Of a stretch of DNA of 64,000 nucleotides, positions 37,323 through 47,377 are shown in pieces. The position numbers and the translations under genes were made by a program. Within the stretch, counting starts at the first letter, position 1, and each line of letters begins with the position of its first letter. The DNA is from Salinibacter sp. 10B (lineage in GTDB: Bacteria > Bacteroidota > Rhodothermia > Rhodothermales > Salinibacteraceae): NCBI RefSeq assembly GCF_002954405.1, contig NZ_MQWC01000004.1, forward strand, positions 3,636,565 through 3,700,564, read 5' to 3'. Below the pieces are notes generated by a model. That model made no database searches. It had not been told where the DNA came from and saw only the letters and a list, made by a program, of their open reading frames with translations.

Positions 37323-39839
37323 ATGAAATCAGCACTCACATCCGTTCTGCAGGCGCACATCATGGAGAAACTCGGTCTTCCTTTCGTTCTAGTAATGCTC
37401 GTTCTGCTTTTCGGTGTCGACGGGGCGTTCGGACAGTCCTCTTCCCGCCCCGATATGGCGTCGTACTACGAGACGACCGACTTTCTCGGAGCGCCCCCCT
37501 CCGTCTTTCGGGAAGGGCTATTGGGGTACGGCAATCCGGCGCTCCCGACGCTTGCAGGCAATCACTTCGTGGCGGCGTGGTCGACCGACGGGCGGGAGGC
37601 GGCCTCGGTGGACGACTGGGGCGTCTTTACGAGTGTTGGGGGAATGGGGGCGGGGGTGCTTCGGCGAAAGATGGGGCCGCTCCGGACTACGGGGTACCAC
37701 CTGAGTCTGTCGGGCGGGACGGGCGACGCGGCGTTCGGGATTGGATACCAGGGCTTTGCGGGCGACGCCACGGCGATTGGGCGCTACAATCGTATCCGGG
37801 TAGGGACGATTGCGCGGCCCAGCCCGTACGTGTCCTTTGGGCTCATCGGCAACGTGGCGCTGGAGACGGACGACCGGGAGGTGGTGGGAGAAGTTGGACT
37901 TCGCCCGCTCGGCACTTCTCGCCTCACCCTTTTTGCCGATGCGGCCTGGGGCGACGGGCAGGCGGTCGACGACGTGCCCTGGAGTGCCGGGGCGGCGGTC
38001 GAGATCCTTCCGGGTCTCGATGTTCGGGGGCGATATTTTGAGAACGATGCTGTATCGCTCGGTCTTCGGTTGGAGCTCGGACGCGGCGGCCTCGACAGCC
38101 AGTCGCGGATTGCGCCGGACGGCGACTACGACGGGCAGGTGTACCGGGTTCGGGTAGGAGCGTACGAGCCCAGCGCGATTGCCGAATCGGTGCGCGACGG
38201 AAAGGAGCACGTCACGCTGTCGACGGATGGATCGGTGCGCTATCAGGAGACGCGCTTCGGATCCCTGTTTATGGAAGATGCGCCCCGGTTCTACGAGATC
38301 CTGCGCACCCTGGAGCAGGCCGGGCAGAACGAGCGGATCGCGGCCCTTGCCCTGAACCTGTCAGACCTTCAGATTTCACCGGAGTTGGCATGGGAGCTGC
38401 GCAGTGCCATGGAGGCGGTCCAGCGAAACGGGGTGAAGGTGGTCGTGCACCTGGAAAGTGGCGGGATGACGGCCTATCATCTTGCAAGTGTGGCCGACGT
38501 AGTCGCCCTCGATCCACAGGGCCTTCTCACACTTCCGGGCTACGCGTCGAGTCGCACGTTCGTAAAAGGCACCCTCGACAAGTTGGGGCTTGGGGTGCAG
38601 GCATGGCGCTTCTTTGAGTACAAGTCGGCGTTCGAACGCTTCTCGCGTGCCGACTTCTCCTCAGCTGACAGTCTGCAGCGAAAGCAGTATGTGGACGATC
38701 AGTACGAGCTCGTGCGGGATGCGGTCGCGGAGGCACGATCAATAGACACGGATACTCTCGATCGCATCATCGACCAAAAAACAATTCTCACGGCACAGGA
38801 GGCCCGGCAGGCGGGGCTCGTGGACACCCTTGCCCGCTGGCACGACCGCGAGGAGGTGCTAAGGAATGTGACGCCCGACGAGACGTCCGCACTCGACGCC
38901 GATGTTCTTGATCAGATCACGACTGCCACCCGCGATTGGGGGGCGAAGCCTGAGGTGGCAATCGTTTATGGCATCGGGGCCACGCAGGTGGAGGGCGGCA
39001 TGGGCAGTCGGAAGCTCAGCAAGCAGATTCGGGAGCTGGCTGAGGACGACGACGTGGCGGCGGTGGTCTTCCGGGTCGATTCGCCGGGAGGTTCGCCAGT
39101 GGCCGCCGCGCAGGTGGGCGACGCCATCAAGATGTGTGCGGAGAAAAAGCCGGTGATTGTAAGTCAGGGACAACTGGCGGGCTCAGGTGGATATTGGGTG
39201 TCGACGCATGCCGACACAATTGTGGCTGGCCCGAATACCGTCACTGGCTCGATTGGTGTCATCGGCGGCTGGATCTACGACGACGGCTTCAGTGACAAGA
39301 CGGGATTGTCGAGCGACGTGGTGCAACGGGGAGAGCGGGCGGACCTCTTCAAAGGCATCCGGCTGCCGCTTCTGGGCATTCCAATCCCGACCCGGCAGCT
39401 CACGGACGAAGAGTTGGCGCGGATTGAGACTGTCATTCGAAAGGAGTACGACCAGTTCGTCGCAGCTGTGGCGGACGGACGCGACACGACTAGTGCCCAC
39501 ATTCGAGAGATTGGCGAGGGACGCATTTATTCCGGCCTCGACGGGAAGGAGGTGGGGCTTGTGGACGAGATTGGGGGACTCTCCACAGCCATCAATCTTG
39601 CCCGAACGGCCGCGGGCCTCACTCCGGCGGAATCGACCGTACGGGAAGTCAATCCTTATTCCGGGGCCTTCAGCTTCGGACGGATTCTTCCGGGGGGGCT
39701 CGAAACGTTCTTTACGACCCCGAAGAACGAGCAGGCTGTTCAGGACGACCCGGAAGTGACGTTTCTCCGCCTCATGCTCAAGCATCAGCCCAGTCCCCTT
39801 GTCCTACTGCCGCCTACGTATTCAAGAATGGCCGAGTAG
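37323..39839 (+). CDS. sppA: SppA-type signal peptide peptidase with an N-terminal beta-rich extension
   Basis: This 838-residue protein has a signal peptide (LPFVLVMLVLLFGVDGAFGQ) and a beta-rich N-terminal region of about 250 residues. Alternating strands such as GYHLSLSGGTGDAAFGIGYQG suggest an outer-membrane barrel-like or surface domain. The SppA 67K part covers about 280-838 and contains two S49 repeats. The catalytic dyad is Lys 434 (FFEYKSAFE) and Ser 621 (LAGSGGYW). Ordinary SppA clears cleaved signal peptides in the inner membrane; the extension is unusual. ATG 37323 is used; ATG 37362 is an alternative that shortens the N-region. Confidence 0.88.
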   Translation: MKSALTSVLQAHIMEKLGLPFVLVMLVLLFGVDGAFGQSSSRPDMASYYETTDFLGAPPSVFREGLLGYGNPALPTLAGNHFVAAWSTDGREAASVDDWGVFTSVGGMGAGVLRRKMGPLRTTGYHLSLSGGTGDAAFGIGYQGFAGDATAIGRYNRIRVGTIARPSPYVSFGLIGNVALETDDREVVGEVGLRPLGTSRLTLFADAAWGDGQAVDDVPWSAGAAVEILPGLDVRGRYFENDAVSLGLRLELGRGGLDSQSRIAPDGDYDGQVYRVRVGAYEPSAIAESVRDGKEHVTLSTDGSVRYQETRFGSLFMEDAPRFYEILRTLEQAGQNERIAALALNLSDLQISPELAWELRSAMEAVQRNGVKVVVHLESGGMTAYHLASVADVVALDPQGLLTLPGYASSRTFVKGTLDKLGLGVQAWRFFEYKSAFERFSRADFSSADSLQRKQYVDDQYELVRDAVAEARSIDTDTLDRIIDQKTILTAQEARQAGLVDTLARWHDREEVLRNVTPDETSALDADVLDQITTATRDWGAKPEVAIVYGIGATQVEGGMGSRKLSKQIRELAEDDDVAAVVFRVDSPGGSPVAAAQVGDAIKMCAEKKPVIVSQGQLAGSGGYWVSTHADTIVAGPNTVTGSIGVIGGWIYDDGFSDKTGLSSDVVQRGERADLFKGIRLPLLGIPIPTRQLTDEELARIETVIRKEYDQFVAAVADGRDTTSAHIREIGEGRIYSGLDGKEVGLVDEIGGLSTAINLARTAAGLTPAESTVREVNPYSGAFSFGRILPGGLETFFTTPKNEQAVQDDPEVTFLRLMLKHQPSPLVLLPPTYSRMAE

Positions 39840-40066
39840 CCACATTTTTTGGCGCTAACGAGGAGGAGAGTGGGAGTGGACCGCCGGTGTTGATGCTCCT
39901 CCCCTGCGAAATTTCATATTGACAGGCGCTAATGTAGAGACGGACTTGAGTGGGGACGAATTCTCTGAACTGACAGCCGGAGTCGGAGTTGTAATGAGCG
40001 ATCTCCAGATCGACTCTCAGTGGAGAGGTTGTTCTCCCTCTTGGTTTCTGTTTTCCCTCGACTCTC

Positions 40067-41185
40067 ATGACTGATTCGTCTTCTGCCTCGGATTCTTCAG
40101 CGACGTCCGACACGTCTTCTGAGTGGTCGCCATGGACCAAGCGGCTCCTTGGAGTTGGGATTGGGGCACTTGTGCTCGTGGGACTGGCGCTTCCCAAGCT
40201 CAATGAGGCGGATCCGTCCGGAAGCCAAAGCGGAAATGAGGCGGCGCCGATGCAGGTCGACGCGGCGGTCTTGCGTCCCGGTACCATGACCGAACGTCTT
40301 CGCACCACCGGTACGCTGCGGGCCGATGAATCCGTTGAGCTCACGTCGGAGGCGTCGGGGAAGGTGACAAGCATTCAGTTTGATGAAGGAGAGCGAGTGC
40401 AAAATGGGAGGCTGCTTGTACAGATCAACGATTCGGAATTGCAGGCCGAGCGGACGCGACTGGAGCATCGGTTGGATCTGGCATCCGCTCAGGCCGAGCG
40501 ACAGAAGCGGCTTTTGTCTGAAGGCGGGGTAAGTGAAGAAGAGTATGATGCCACCGTAAATGAGACGGAGGTATTGAAGGCAGAGCTGGAGCGGGTCGAA
40601 GCACAGATCGAGAAGACGAAGGTACGAGCCCCGTTCAGTGGGCGAGTAGGCCTACGAGCCGTGAGTGAGGGGGCATACGTGACCCCGCAGACGCGGATCA
40701 CCACCCAGCAGCGCGTCGATCCCATCAAAATCGACTTTTCGGTCTCCGAAAAGTACGCGGCGCGTATTCAGGCCGGACAGCCGATCTCTTTTTCGGTGCG
40801 AGGAGTCGACGAGCGACTGGACGGGCAGGTGTACGCAACGGACACGCAGGTGGACGCCGATACGCGTACGCTCCAGGTTCGAGCCCGTGCATCCAACCCG
40901 GACGGTGCGCTCCGGCCCGGCATGTTTGCCGACGTCACCGTCACCCTCGGCACGATCGAGGACGCCGTGGTGGTTCCGTCCTTTTCGGTCGTTCCGACCC
41001 TCGACGGGCAGCGCGTATTCGTGGTTGAAAACCGCACCGCCCAACCGCGCAACATTGAAATTGGCATTCGCACCGACTCGACCGTGCAGGTGACCGACGG
41101 TCTCTCCCTCCGGGATACGGTCATCACCTCCGGGATTCAAGAGTTGCGAGCCGGACTGCCGATCCGGATCGAAACGCTCAACTGA
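40067..41185 (+). CDS. RND efflux periplasmic adaptor protein (MFP/HlyD family)
   Basis: This 372-residue protein has an N-terminal TM anchor (about residues 25-42). The biotinyl-lipoyl region contains GKVTSIQFDEGERVQNG; a coiled-coil hairpin (ERTRLEHRLDLASAQAERQKRLL) and the second lipoyl half (VRAPFSGRVGLRAVSEGAYV) follow. Beta-barrel and membrane-proximal domains complete it. It joins the RND pump to the TolC channel and starts a three-gene efflux operon. Confidence 0.93.
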   Translation: MTDSSSASDSSATSDTSSEWSPWTKRLLGVGIGALVLVGLALPKLNEADPSGSQSGNEAAPMQVDAAVLRPGTMTERLRTTGTLRADESVELTSEASGKVTSIQFDEGERVQNGRLLVQINDSELQAERTRLEHRLDLASAQAERQKRLLSEGGVSEEEYDATVNETEVLKAELERVEAQIEKTKVRAPFSGRVGLRAVSEGAYVTPQTRITTQQRVDPIKIDFSVSEKYAARIQAGQPISFSVRGVDERLDGQVYATDTQVDADTRTLQVRARASNPDGALRPGMFADVTVTLGTIEDAVVVPSFSVVPTLDGQRVFVVENRTAQPRNIEIGIRTDSTVQVTDGLSLRDTVITSGIQELRAGLPIRIETLN

Positions 41186-41232
41186 TGTGCGATCCGTGAG
41201 ACGTGACGTGTGAATGTCGGCAGGAACGCCGT

Positions 41233-41269
41233 CTCCCGCATCCGGCCTCCCGCAGCCGGCCTCCCGCAG
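41233..41269 (+). repeat. short tandem repeat before the RND permease
   Basis: CCGGCCTCCCGCAG occurs twice in tandem (41242-41255 and 41256-41269), with a partial copy CTCCCGCA at 41233. It lies in the 166-base gap between adaptor and permease genes. It may only be a slippage product. Confidence 0.5.
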
Positions 41270-41351
41270 TTACGGTTGCCTGTTGCTGTTTTTTTGAAGG
41301 AAATCGAAGCGGTGTACTCTCGCACACAAACGCCCATACGCACGACCGCAG

Positions 41352-44300
41352 ATGTCGCTCTACTCCCTCAGCATTCGACGGCCCGTTCTGGCGACGGTCT
41401 TTACCCTGCTCATCATGATCTTCGGGGCGGTCGGCTTCTACTTTTTGGGGGTGCGCGAGTATCCGGCCGTGGATCCGCCCGTCATTAGCGTAGCGACGAC
41501 GTACCAGGGCGCGAATGCCGACGTAATCGATTCCCAGATCACCGAGCCGCTGGAGGAGCAAATCAACGGCATCGACGGCATTCGCACCATCGAGTCCGTC
41601 AGCCGACAGGGTCAGTCCACCATCACGGTCGAATTTGCACTGGGAGCCGACCTCGAACGGGCCGCGAACGACGTGCGCGATCGGGTGAGCCGGGCCCGGC
41701 AACAGCTTCCCCCCGACGCCGAGCCGCCCAGCGTCTCGAAGTCTGACGCCAGCGCTCCGCCGATCGTGTTCCTCAATATCAAGTCGGATACGCGGAGCTT
41801 GATGGAGCTCACTGAAATTGCGGACAAGCGCTTTAAAGAGCGGTTACAGACCATCAATGGGGTGAGTCGTGTCGACATCTGGGGGGAGAAAACCTACTCC
41901 ATGCGCCTCTGGCTCGACCCGCAAAAACTGGCGGCCTATGACCTCACCCCGCTTGATGTGCGCAACGCCCTGGAGCGCTCTAATGTCGAACTGCCCTCCG
42001 GGCGCATTCAGGGCGAGTCGATTGAACTGACGGTGCGTACGAAGAGCCGTCTGGAGACGACCGAAGACTTCAATTCACTCATTTTGAAGCAACGTCCCGG
42101 TGGACAAACGGTGCGGCTGGAGGATGTGGGGCGCGCGAAGATCGCTCCGCTCAATCAACGCACCCTTCTCCAGCGGGACGGTGTGCCGATGGTGGGGGTT
42201 GTGTTGCGTCCCCTCCCCGGGGCCAACTATATCGACATTGTCGATGAGTTTTACCGGCGGGTAGAAAATATCAAGGCAGATTTGCCGAGTGATCTGGAGC
42301 TGGGCATTGGGTTCGACAACACCGAGCCCATTCGCGACAGCATTAACGAGGTACAGCAGACGATCTTCATTGCGTTCCTCCTTGTGGTGCTCATCATCTT
42401 CCTCTTCCTCCGCGACTGGCGCTCGACCCTGATCCCGCTCGTGGTGGTGCCCATCGCCCTGATCGGGTCCTTTTTCGTGATGTATGCGATGGACTTCTCG
42501 ATTAACGTTCTTACTCTCCTTGCGCTGGTGCTCGCGATCGGACTCGTGGTTGACGACGCGATTGTGGTGCTGGAGAATATCTACTCTAAAATTGAGGACG
42601 GAAAGGACACGGTCACTGCCGGGTTGGAGGGCACCCGCGAGATTTTCTTTGCGGTGGTGGCCACGTCCATCTCGCTGGTGATCATCTTTGCCCCCATCGT
42701 CTTTATGGGGGGACTCACAGGCCAGCTCTTTGCCGAATTCGGACTCGTGATTGCGGGGGCGGTGGCCATTTCTTCGTTCGTGGCGCTTACCCTCACGCCC
42801 ATGCTATCCACCCGTTTGTTGAAGCAACGGGAGGAAAAACCGTGGATTTACCGCAAGACGGAGCCTTTCTTTCAGGCGCTCACCGATGCCTACCGGCGCT
42901 CATTGCAGTCCTTCATGGAGTATCGATGGGCCGCATTCGTGATTATGGCCGGGTGTGCCGCGGTCATCGTCACGTTCCACTTTACGCTGCCGCAGGAGCT
43001 GGCGCCGCTGGAGGATCGGAGTCTTGTGCGCATCAATGCGACGGCTCGGGAGGGGGCGACGTACGAGTACATGAGTCAGTATGTGGATCAGATGTACGAG
43101 GCCGTCAACGAGACCATCCCGGCCGCGCACCAGCGGTCCACCATCTCAGTGACCTCTCCCGGATTCGGGGCCGCGACGTCGGTCAACTCGGCGTTTATGT
43201 TTACGCGCCTGGTCCCTCCCGCGGATCGCAACATTTCACAGATGCAGTACGCCGACAGCCTGCAGGCGGCGCTCTCTGAGCTGGAGGGGGCACGCACGTT
43301 TGTCTCGCAGGAGCCGACGATTTCAGTGGGTGGGGGCGGTGGACTGCCGGTACAATACGTACTCCAGACCGCCAGTGTCAGTAATCTCCGCGAAACCCTG
43401 CCTACGTTTCTGCAGACGGCGCGTGAGCAGGAGGAGCTGGCGTTCGTGGACGTCAACCTCAAGTTTAACAAGCCGGAGCTCCAGGTCGAGATCGACCGCA
43501 ATAAGGCCGACAACATTGGGGTCTCGCCGCTGGACGTGGCGCAGACCCTGCAACTGGCGCTGGCGGAGCAGCGGGTAGGCTACTTCGTGCGTGACGGCGA
43601 GCAGCGGCAGATTATTGCGGCGGTGGAGGAGGAAGATCGAGATGAACCCTTTGATCTTACGAGCCTTTACGTGCGCTCGTCAAGTGGGGAACCGGTGCCC
43701 CTGGACAATCTCGTGTCGGTGAGCGAGCAGGCGACCCCGCCGCAGATTTTCCGCTTCAACCGCTACATGTCGGCCACCGTGAGTGCTCGTCCCGCACCTG
43801 GCTATACTATCGAGGACGGCATCAACGCGATGGATCGCGTGGCACAAGACGTGCTCGGGCCGTCGTTCTCTACCACTCTCACCGGCCAGTCGCGTGACTT
43901 CCAGGAAACCTCCAACCAGTTGTTGTACGTCTTCGGTCTGGCGTTGCTGCTCATCTACCTCGTCCTGGCGGCCCAGTTTGAGAGTTTCCGGGATCCGCTC
44001 ATCATCCTCTTTACGGTGCCGCTGGCCCTGGCGGGCGCGATGCTGTTCCTCTGGTACTTCAACCAGTCCATCAACATCTTTAGTCAGATCGGCATGGTAA
44101 TGCTGATTGGACTGGTGGCGAAGAATGGCATTCTCATCGTCGAGTTTGCGAATCAGCGCAAAGCCGCCGGCCTCTCGATCCGTGAGGCCATCGAGGAGGC
44201 GGCGGCCGTGCGGTTCCGTCCCATCCTCATGACGGCGCTGTCGACCATCCTCGGTGTGCTGCCCATTGCGCTGGCGCTGGGGGCCGGAGCCGAGAGCCGC

Positions 44301-44498
44301 GTCCCGATGGGCGTAGCCGTCATTGGAGGGCTGGTCGTCGGGACGGTCCTGGCGCTGTACGTAATTCCGGCCACGTATACCTACCTGACGAGCGAAGATG
44401 CAGGTCCGGTGCTGGTGGGCGGCGATGGTGAGGCAGGGGGGAACGGGCTACTCGAAGAGGACGTGTCGCCGCGAGAGGAGGAGATGCCGTCCGGATAA
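41352..44498 (+). CDS. RND multidrug efflux permease (HAE1/AcrB family)
   Basis: This 1048-residue protein has 12 TM helices in the usual 1+5+1+5 pattern with two large periplasmic loops. TM4 carries the proton-relay Asp pair in AIGLVVDDAIVVLENIY. TM10-TM11 contain GLVAKNGILIVEFANQ. It is the inner-membrane proton-driven pump of the tripartite system with the adaptor upstream and TolC downstream. Substrates cannot be read from sequence. Confidence 0.96.
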   Translation: MSLYSLSIRRPVLATVFTLLIMIFGAVGFYFLGVREYPAVDPPVISVATTYQGANADVIDSQITEPLEEQINGIDGIRTIESVSRQGQSTITVEFALGADLERAANDVRDRVSRARQQLPPDAEPPSVSKSDASAPPIVFLNIKSDTRSLMELTEIADKRFKERLQTINGVSRVDIWGEKTYSMRLWLDPQKLAAYDLTPLDVRNALERSNVELPSGRIQGESIELTVRTKSRLETTEDFNSLILKQRPGGQTVRLEDVGRAKIAPLNQRTLLQRDGVPMVGVVLRPLPGANYIDIVDEFYRRVENIKADLPSDLELGIGFDNTEPIRDSINEVQQTIFIAFLLVVLIIFLFLRDWRSTLIPLVVVPIALIGSFFVMYAMDFSINVLTLLALVLAIGLVVDDAIVVLENIYSKIEDGKDTVTAGLEGTREIFFAVVATSISLVIIFAPIVFMGGLTGQLFAEFGLVIAGAVAISSFVALTLTPMLSTRLLKQREEKPWIYRKTEPFFQALTDAYRRSLQSFMEYRWAAFVIMAGCAAVIVTFHFTLPQELAPLEDRSLVRINATAREGATYEYMSQYVDQMYEAVNETIPAAHQRSTISVTSPGFGAATSVNSAFMFTRLVPPADRNISQMQYADSLQAALSELEGARTFVSQEPTISVGGGGGLPVQYVLQTASVSNLRETLPTFLQTAREQEELAFVDVNLKFNKPELQVEIDRNKADNIGVSPLDVAQTLQLALAEQRVGYFVRDGEQRQIIAAVEEEDRDEPFDLTSLYVRSSSGEPVPLDNLVSVSEQATPPQIFRFNRYMSATVSARPAPGYTIEDGINAMDRVAQDVLGPSFSTTLTGQSRDFQETSNQLLYVFGLALLLIYLVLAAQFESFRDPLIILFTVPLALAGAMLFLWYFNQSINIFSQIGMVMLIGLVAKNGILIVEFANQRKAAGLSIREAIEEAAAVRFRPILMTALSTILGVLPIALALGAGAESRVPMGVAVIGGLVVGTVLALYVIPATYTYLTSEDAGPVLVGGDGEAGGNGLLEEDVSPREEEMPSG

Positions 44499-44524
44499 GG
44501 CGTGCTATTTCCTGTAGTTTCGTG

Positions 44525-44560
44525 TTGCGTCTTCCGTCGGTCGGAGCAACGAAGACGCAA
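44525..44560 (+). repeat. intercistronic inverted repeat between the RND pump and TolC genes
   Basis: Perfect 10-bp arms TTGCGTCTTC and GAAGACGCAA flank a 16-base loop, 50 bases before the tolC start. No T tract follows, so it may stabilise or process the operon mRNA rather than end it. Confidence 0.5.
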
Positions 44561-44609
44561 GGCGCGTGATGTCTGTTCTATTCTCTGCACCTGCGTTTGT
44601 CTCCCGTAC

Positions 44610-45971
44610 ATGAATACCCTCTTTCGTCTCGGTTTTGCGCTTCTCCTTTTGGGCGGAGGCACGCTCTTCGTATCTCCTGCTCAGGCTCAAGAGGTTCCCG
44701 ATACTCTACGCCTCGATACCGCTGTGCAACAGGCCCTTGAGAGCAATCCGCAGGCCCGGATCGCGCGGCGCCGGGTAGACATCGCCGAGAACAATGCCTC
44801 CGTGGGAAATGCTGGGTTTTTGCCGACGCTGAGTGGGCAGGCCGGATACACGGAAACGATTGCCAACTCAGAGCAGACGTTTCTGACGGGGGAGACCCAG
44901 AATACGGATGGGGCCCAATCCACGCAGGCAAACGCTGGGGCAGATCTCCGGTGGACGGTTTTCGATGGTCTGCGCCCCTTTGCAACCTACGATCGGCTCC
45001 GAGCGGAACGCGATCGACAGGCGGCGGCTACCGACGAGGAGTTGGGGGTTCTTACCGCCGACGTAATTGAGGGCTACTACGATGTGGCCCGACGACAGCA
45101 GCAGCTGGCTGTGTTGCGCGAGGCGCTCTCTATTTCGCGGGAGCGGCTTCGCATCGCTGAGCTGCAGGCAGAGGTCGGGGCTGGCTCCAAATTGCAGGTG
45201 CGGCAGGCGCAGGTCGACCTCAATGCCGACTCGGCGGCGGTGCTGCGTCAGGAGGTGGAGCTGACCAACGCCAAGAGCCGGCTCAATCAACTCTTGGGTC
45301 GATCGGATGACGCATCGACCCGGTATGCCGTTACGTCAACGATTGAGGTCGATACCACCCTATCGTATGCGTCGTTGCAGGGCACGGCTTTTCAGGAGAG
45401 TCCGGCCCTTGCTCAGGCGCGGGAGGCCCTGCGGCAGGCGCAGGCCGAACGGCGCGAGGTTCGGGCGGACTTTTTTCCGACCATCGACCTCACCGCGGGG
45501 CTCGGCTATTCCCAGCTCGAGGCCGAGAGCGGTTTTCTGCAGGAGAGCCAGAGCACAGAAGTGACCTACGGCGCGTCCCTCACCTTCAACCTCTTCGACG
45601 GATTCAATCGCTGGCGTCGCACCCAGAACGCCGAAATTCGTGCCACCAACGCCCGCCTGGCCGTCGAGGACGTGCGTTCACAGCTAATGACAGCCCTCAC
45701 GAGCGCGTTCGAACGCTATCGCAATCGTCTCCGATTGGTGCAGCTGGAGGAGCAAACCCTTGATGCCGTGCGGGCGAATGTGGACGTCGCCCTGGAGCAG
45801 TTTGAAGTGGGCACCATCACGAGCGTAGAGCTACGAGAGGTACAAGAGCAGTTCATCCAGGCTGAGAGTCGTCTGCTCAATGCGCAGTTTGAGGCCAAGC
45901 AGGCCGAGGTGGAGTTGCTTCGACTGAGCGGACAATTGCGGGCTCGGTTGCAGGAGGGCACTTCCGAGTGA
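44610..45971 (+). CDS. TolC-family outer-membrane efflux protein
   Basis: This 453-residue protein has a signal peptide (LGFALLLLGGGTLFVSPAQAQ). It has two long coiled-coil repeats of the TolC/OEP family, with typical segments DTAVQQALESNPQARIARRR and GAGSKLQVRQAQVDLNADSAA. It forms the outer-membrane channel of the RND system and is the last gene of the operon. ATG 44610 is chosen from the signal peptide. Confidence 0.92.
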   Translation: MNTLFRLGFALLLLGGGTLFVSPAQAQEVPDTLRLDTAVQQALESNPQARIARRRVDIAENNASVGNAGFLPTLSGQAGYTETIANSEQTFLTGETQNTDGAQSTQANAGADLRWTVFDGLRPFATYDRLRAERDRQAAATDEELGVLTADVIEGYYDVARRQQQLAVLREALSISRERLRIAELQAEVGAGSKLQVRQAQVDLNADSAAVLRQEVELTNAKSRLNQLLGRSDDASTRYAVTSTIEVDTTLSYASLQGTAFQESPALAQAREALRQAQAERREVRADFFPTIDLTAGLGYSQLEAESGFLQESQSTEVTYGASLTFNLFDGFNRWRRTQNAEIRATNARLAVEDVRSQLMTALTSAFERYRNRLRLVQLEEQTLDAVRANVDVALEQFEVGTITSVELREVQEQFIQAESRLLNAQFEAKQAEVELLRLSGQLRARLQEGTSE

Positions 45972-46087
45972 GTCTCATTTCTTCATTCAGGCAATAATCC
46001 GAACACACAGAGGCGACGAGAGGTCTCGCCGCTCCTCCGGGGCTCGTTCCGAGTGTCGGCAGAAGAGGGGGCAGCGGCAAGGGGGAG

Positions 46088-46861
46088 TCAGGCGATTACA
46101 ACCTGAACACCGCTTTCTCGCAGTCGCCGGTCCACACCATCCGGCACCGCATCGGTGATGACGACGTCCATAGCGGACGTTTCACAGATCCGGCATAGCC
46201 CCCGTCGACCGAACTTCGAGGAGTCTACCACGACGATGGTTTGCTCGGCGGATTCGATCATCAGTTGATTCAGGTACGCCTCCCGGTCGTCGGTCGTCGT
46301 GAGCCCGTGATCGATGTCAAATCCATCGCCGGCGAGGAAGAGCTTGCTAAAGGCATGATCGCGCAGCATTTTCTCGGCGTACGGGCCCACCACGGACGCC
46401 GACTTTGAGCGAACGGTGCCTCCGAGCAGAAGAACTTTCAGGGCGGGGATGCCCACCGTTTCCAGGGCAATGTGGATCGAGTTCGTGGAGATCGTAATGT
46501 CCTCCACGTTTCTGTCTTTAATCTGCCGCACGATCTGGAGGGTGGTGGTACCCGAGTCCAGAATCAAGGTGTCCTGGTCGGTCACCATTCCCGCTGCCGT
46601 CTTGCCGATTCGGCGCTTTTCCTCCTTCTGGCGCTGGGCCTTCTCCTCGAACGGGACGTCGTACGCGAACTGGTTGGCAGGGATGGCGCCCCCGTGTGTT
46701 CGGATGAGGAGGTCCTGATCTTCCAAAAATTGGAGGTCCTTTCGAATCGTTACGTCTGACACGCCGAGGTCCCCGCTCAACTCATTAACCGAAACGTGTC
46801 CTTGCTCCTCAAGCTGATCGAGGGCGTAGCTGCGGCGTTCGGCGGGACTGGGAGGAGACAT
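46088..46861 (-). CDS. DeoR-family transcriptional regulator (AgaR-like by context)
   Basis: This 257-residue protein has an N-terminal DeoR helix-turn-helix (VSVNELSGDLGVSDVTIRKDL, residues about 23-43). The DeoR sensor domain follows (TLILDSGTTTLQIVRQI, residues about 95-111), which binds a sugar phosphate in this family. It is divergent from the susC-led sugar locus and is probably its repressor. AgaR, the GalNAc regulator, is in this family, but orthology is not shown by sequence alone. Confidence 0.88.
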   Translation of the reverse strand: MSPPSPAERRSYALDQLEEQGHVSVNELSGDLGVSDVTIRKDLQFLEDQDLLIRTHGGAIPANQFAYDVPFEEKAQRQKEEKRRIGKTAAGMVTDQDTLILDSGTTTLQIVRQIKDRNVEDITISTNSIHIALETVGIPALKVLLLGGTVRSKSASVVGPYAEKMLRDHAFSKLFLAGDGFDIDHGLTTTDDREAYLNQLMIESAEQTIVVVDSSKFGRRGLCRICETSAMDVVITDAVPDGVDRRLRESGVQVVIA

Positions 46862-47377
46862 GGGAGCGGCACGTTTTGGAGATGTTGCTTTCTCAGTCTA
46901 TTCCCGAACGGTGGAAAGAGTTCAAAAGAGAGGCGGCTTATTGGGGCGATTCCCCGATGGCTGAGGGAAAAGAACGTGAGAAGGGGGCGCAATCCCGGGG
47001 GGTACAGGACCTTGCCGGGAGAAGAGAGAAAAAAAGCGGCGGTTGTCGTGGACACACAGGAAAGAGCGAAAATCATTTGGTTTCATATTAGCAGGGCGAA
47101 AGGTGTCCCAGTTATTTTATCTTACGAAATGTTTTGAAATAAGAGTGAAGTAAAGGCAATACGTAATCGTTTGCTTGCGTATTCGTAATCTGCAGGTTAC
47201 CAAGTACGTGTGAAGTCAAGACCGACTCCCGTCGAGGAGAATTCGAGCGGGAGCCCTCGCCGAGCGTTTCTGCGTATTGAGACGAGGAAGTGACGGAAGG
47301 CGCATGTTTTCTGAGCTGACGAAGCGGCTTCACAAATGTGCGTTTCCGATCACGCATCGTAGGGTCCTGCCAAATCC
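46862..47377. other. divergent regulatory region between the DeoR regulator and susC
   Basis: About 515 bases with no supported gene. It contains an AT-rich segment (about 47080-47160, for example ATTTTATCTTACGAAATG), TACG-rich repeat words (47158-47190) and a GC-rich inverted repeat (47226-47253). It should carry the promoters and operator of the sugar locus. Confidence 0.5.
47226..47253. repeat. inverted repeat in the susC leader
   Basis: Arms CTCCCGTCGA and TCGA-G-CGGGAG (one bulge) surround a 7-base loop, 125 bases before susC. It could be an operator or a 5' UTR hairpin. Confidence 0.45.

Noticed and set aside
41276..41297. T-rich run before the RND permease as a terminator
   Set aside because: No stable stem precedes the run, and the operon continues through it.
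46013..46032. GCGACGAGA/TCTCGCCGC as a terminator between tolC and the DeoR gene
   Set aside because: The loop would be only two bases, there is one mismatch, and no T tract follows.
47050..47080. GAAAG-type words before susC as an AgaR operator
   Set aside because: The spacing does not match the known CTTTC-N6-CTTTC arrangement.
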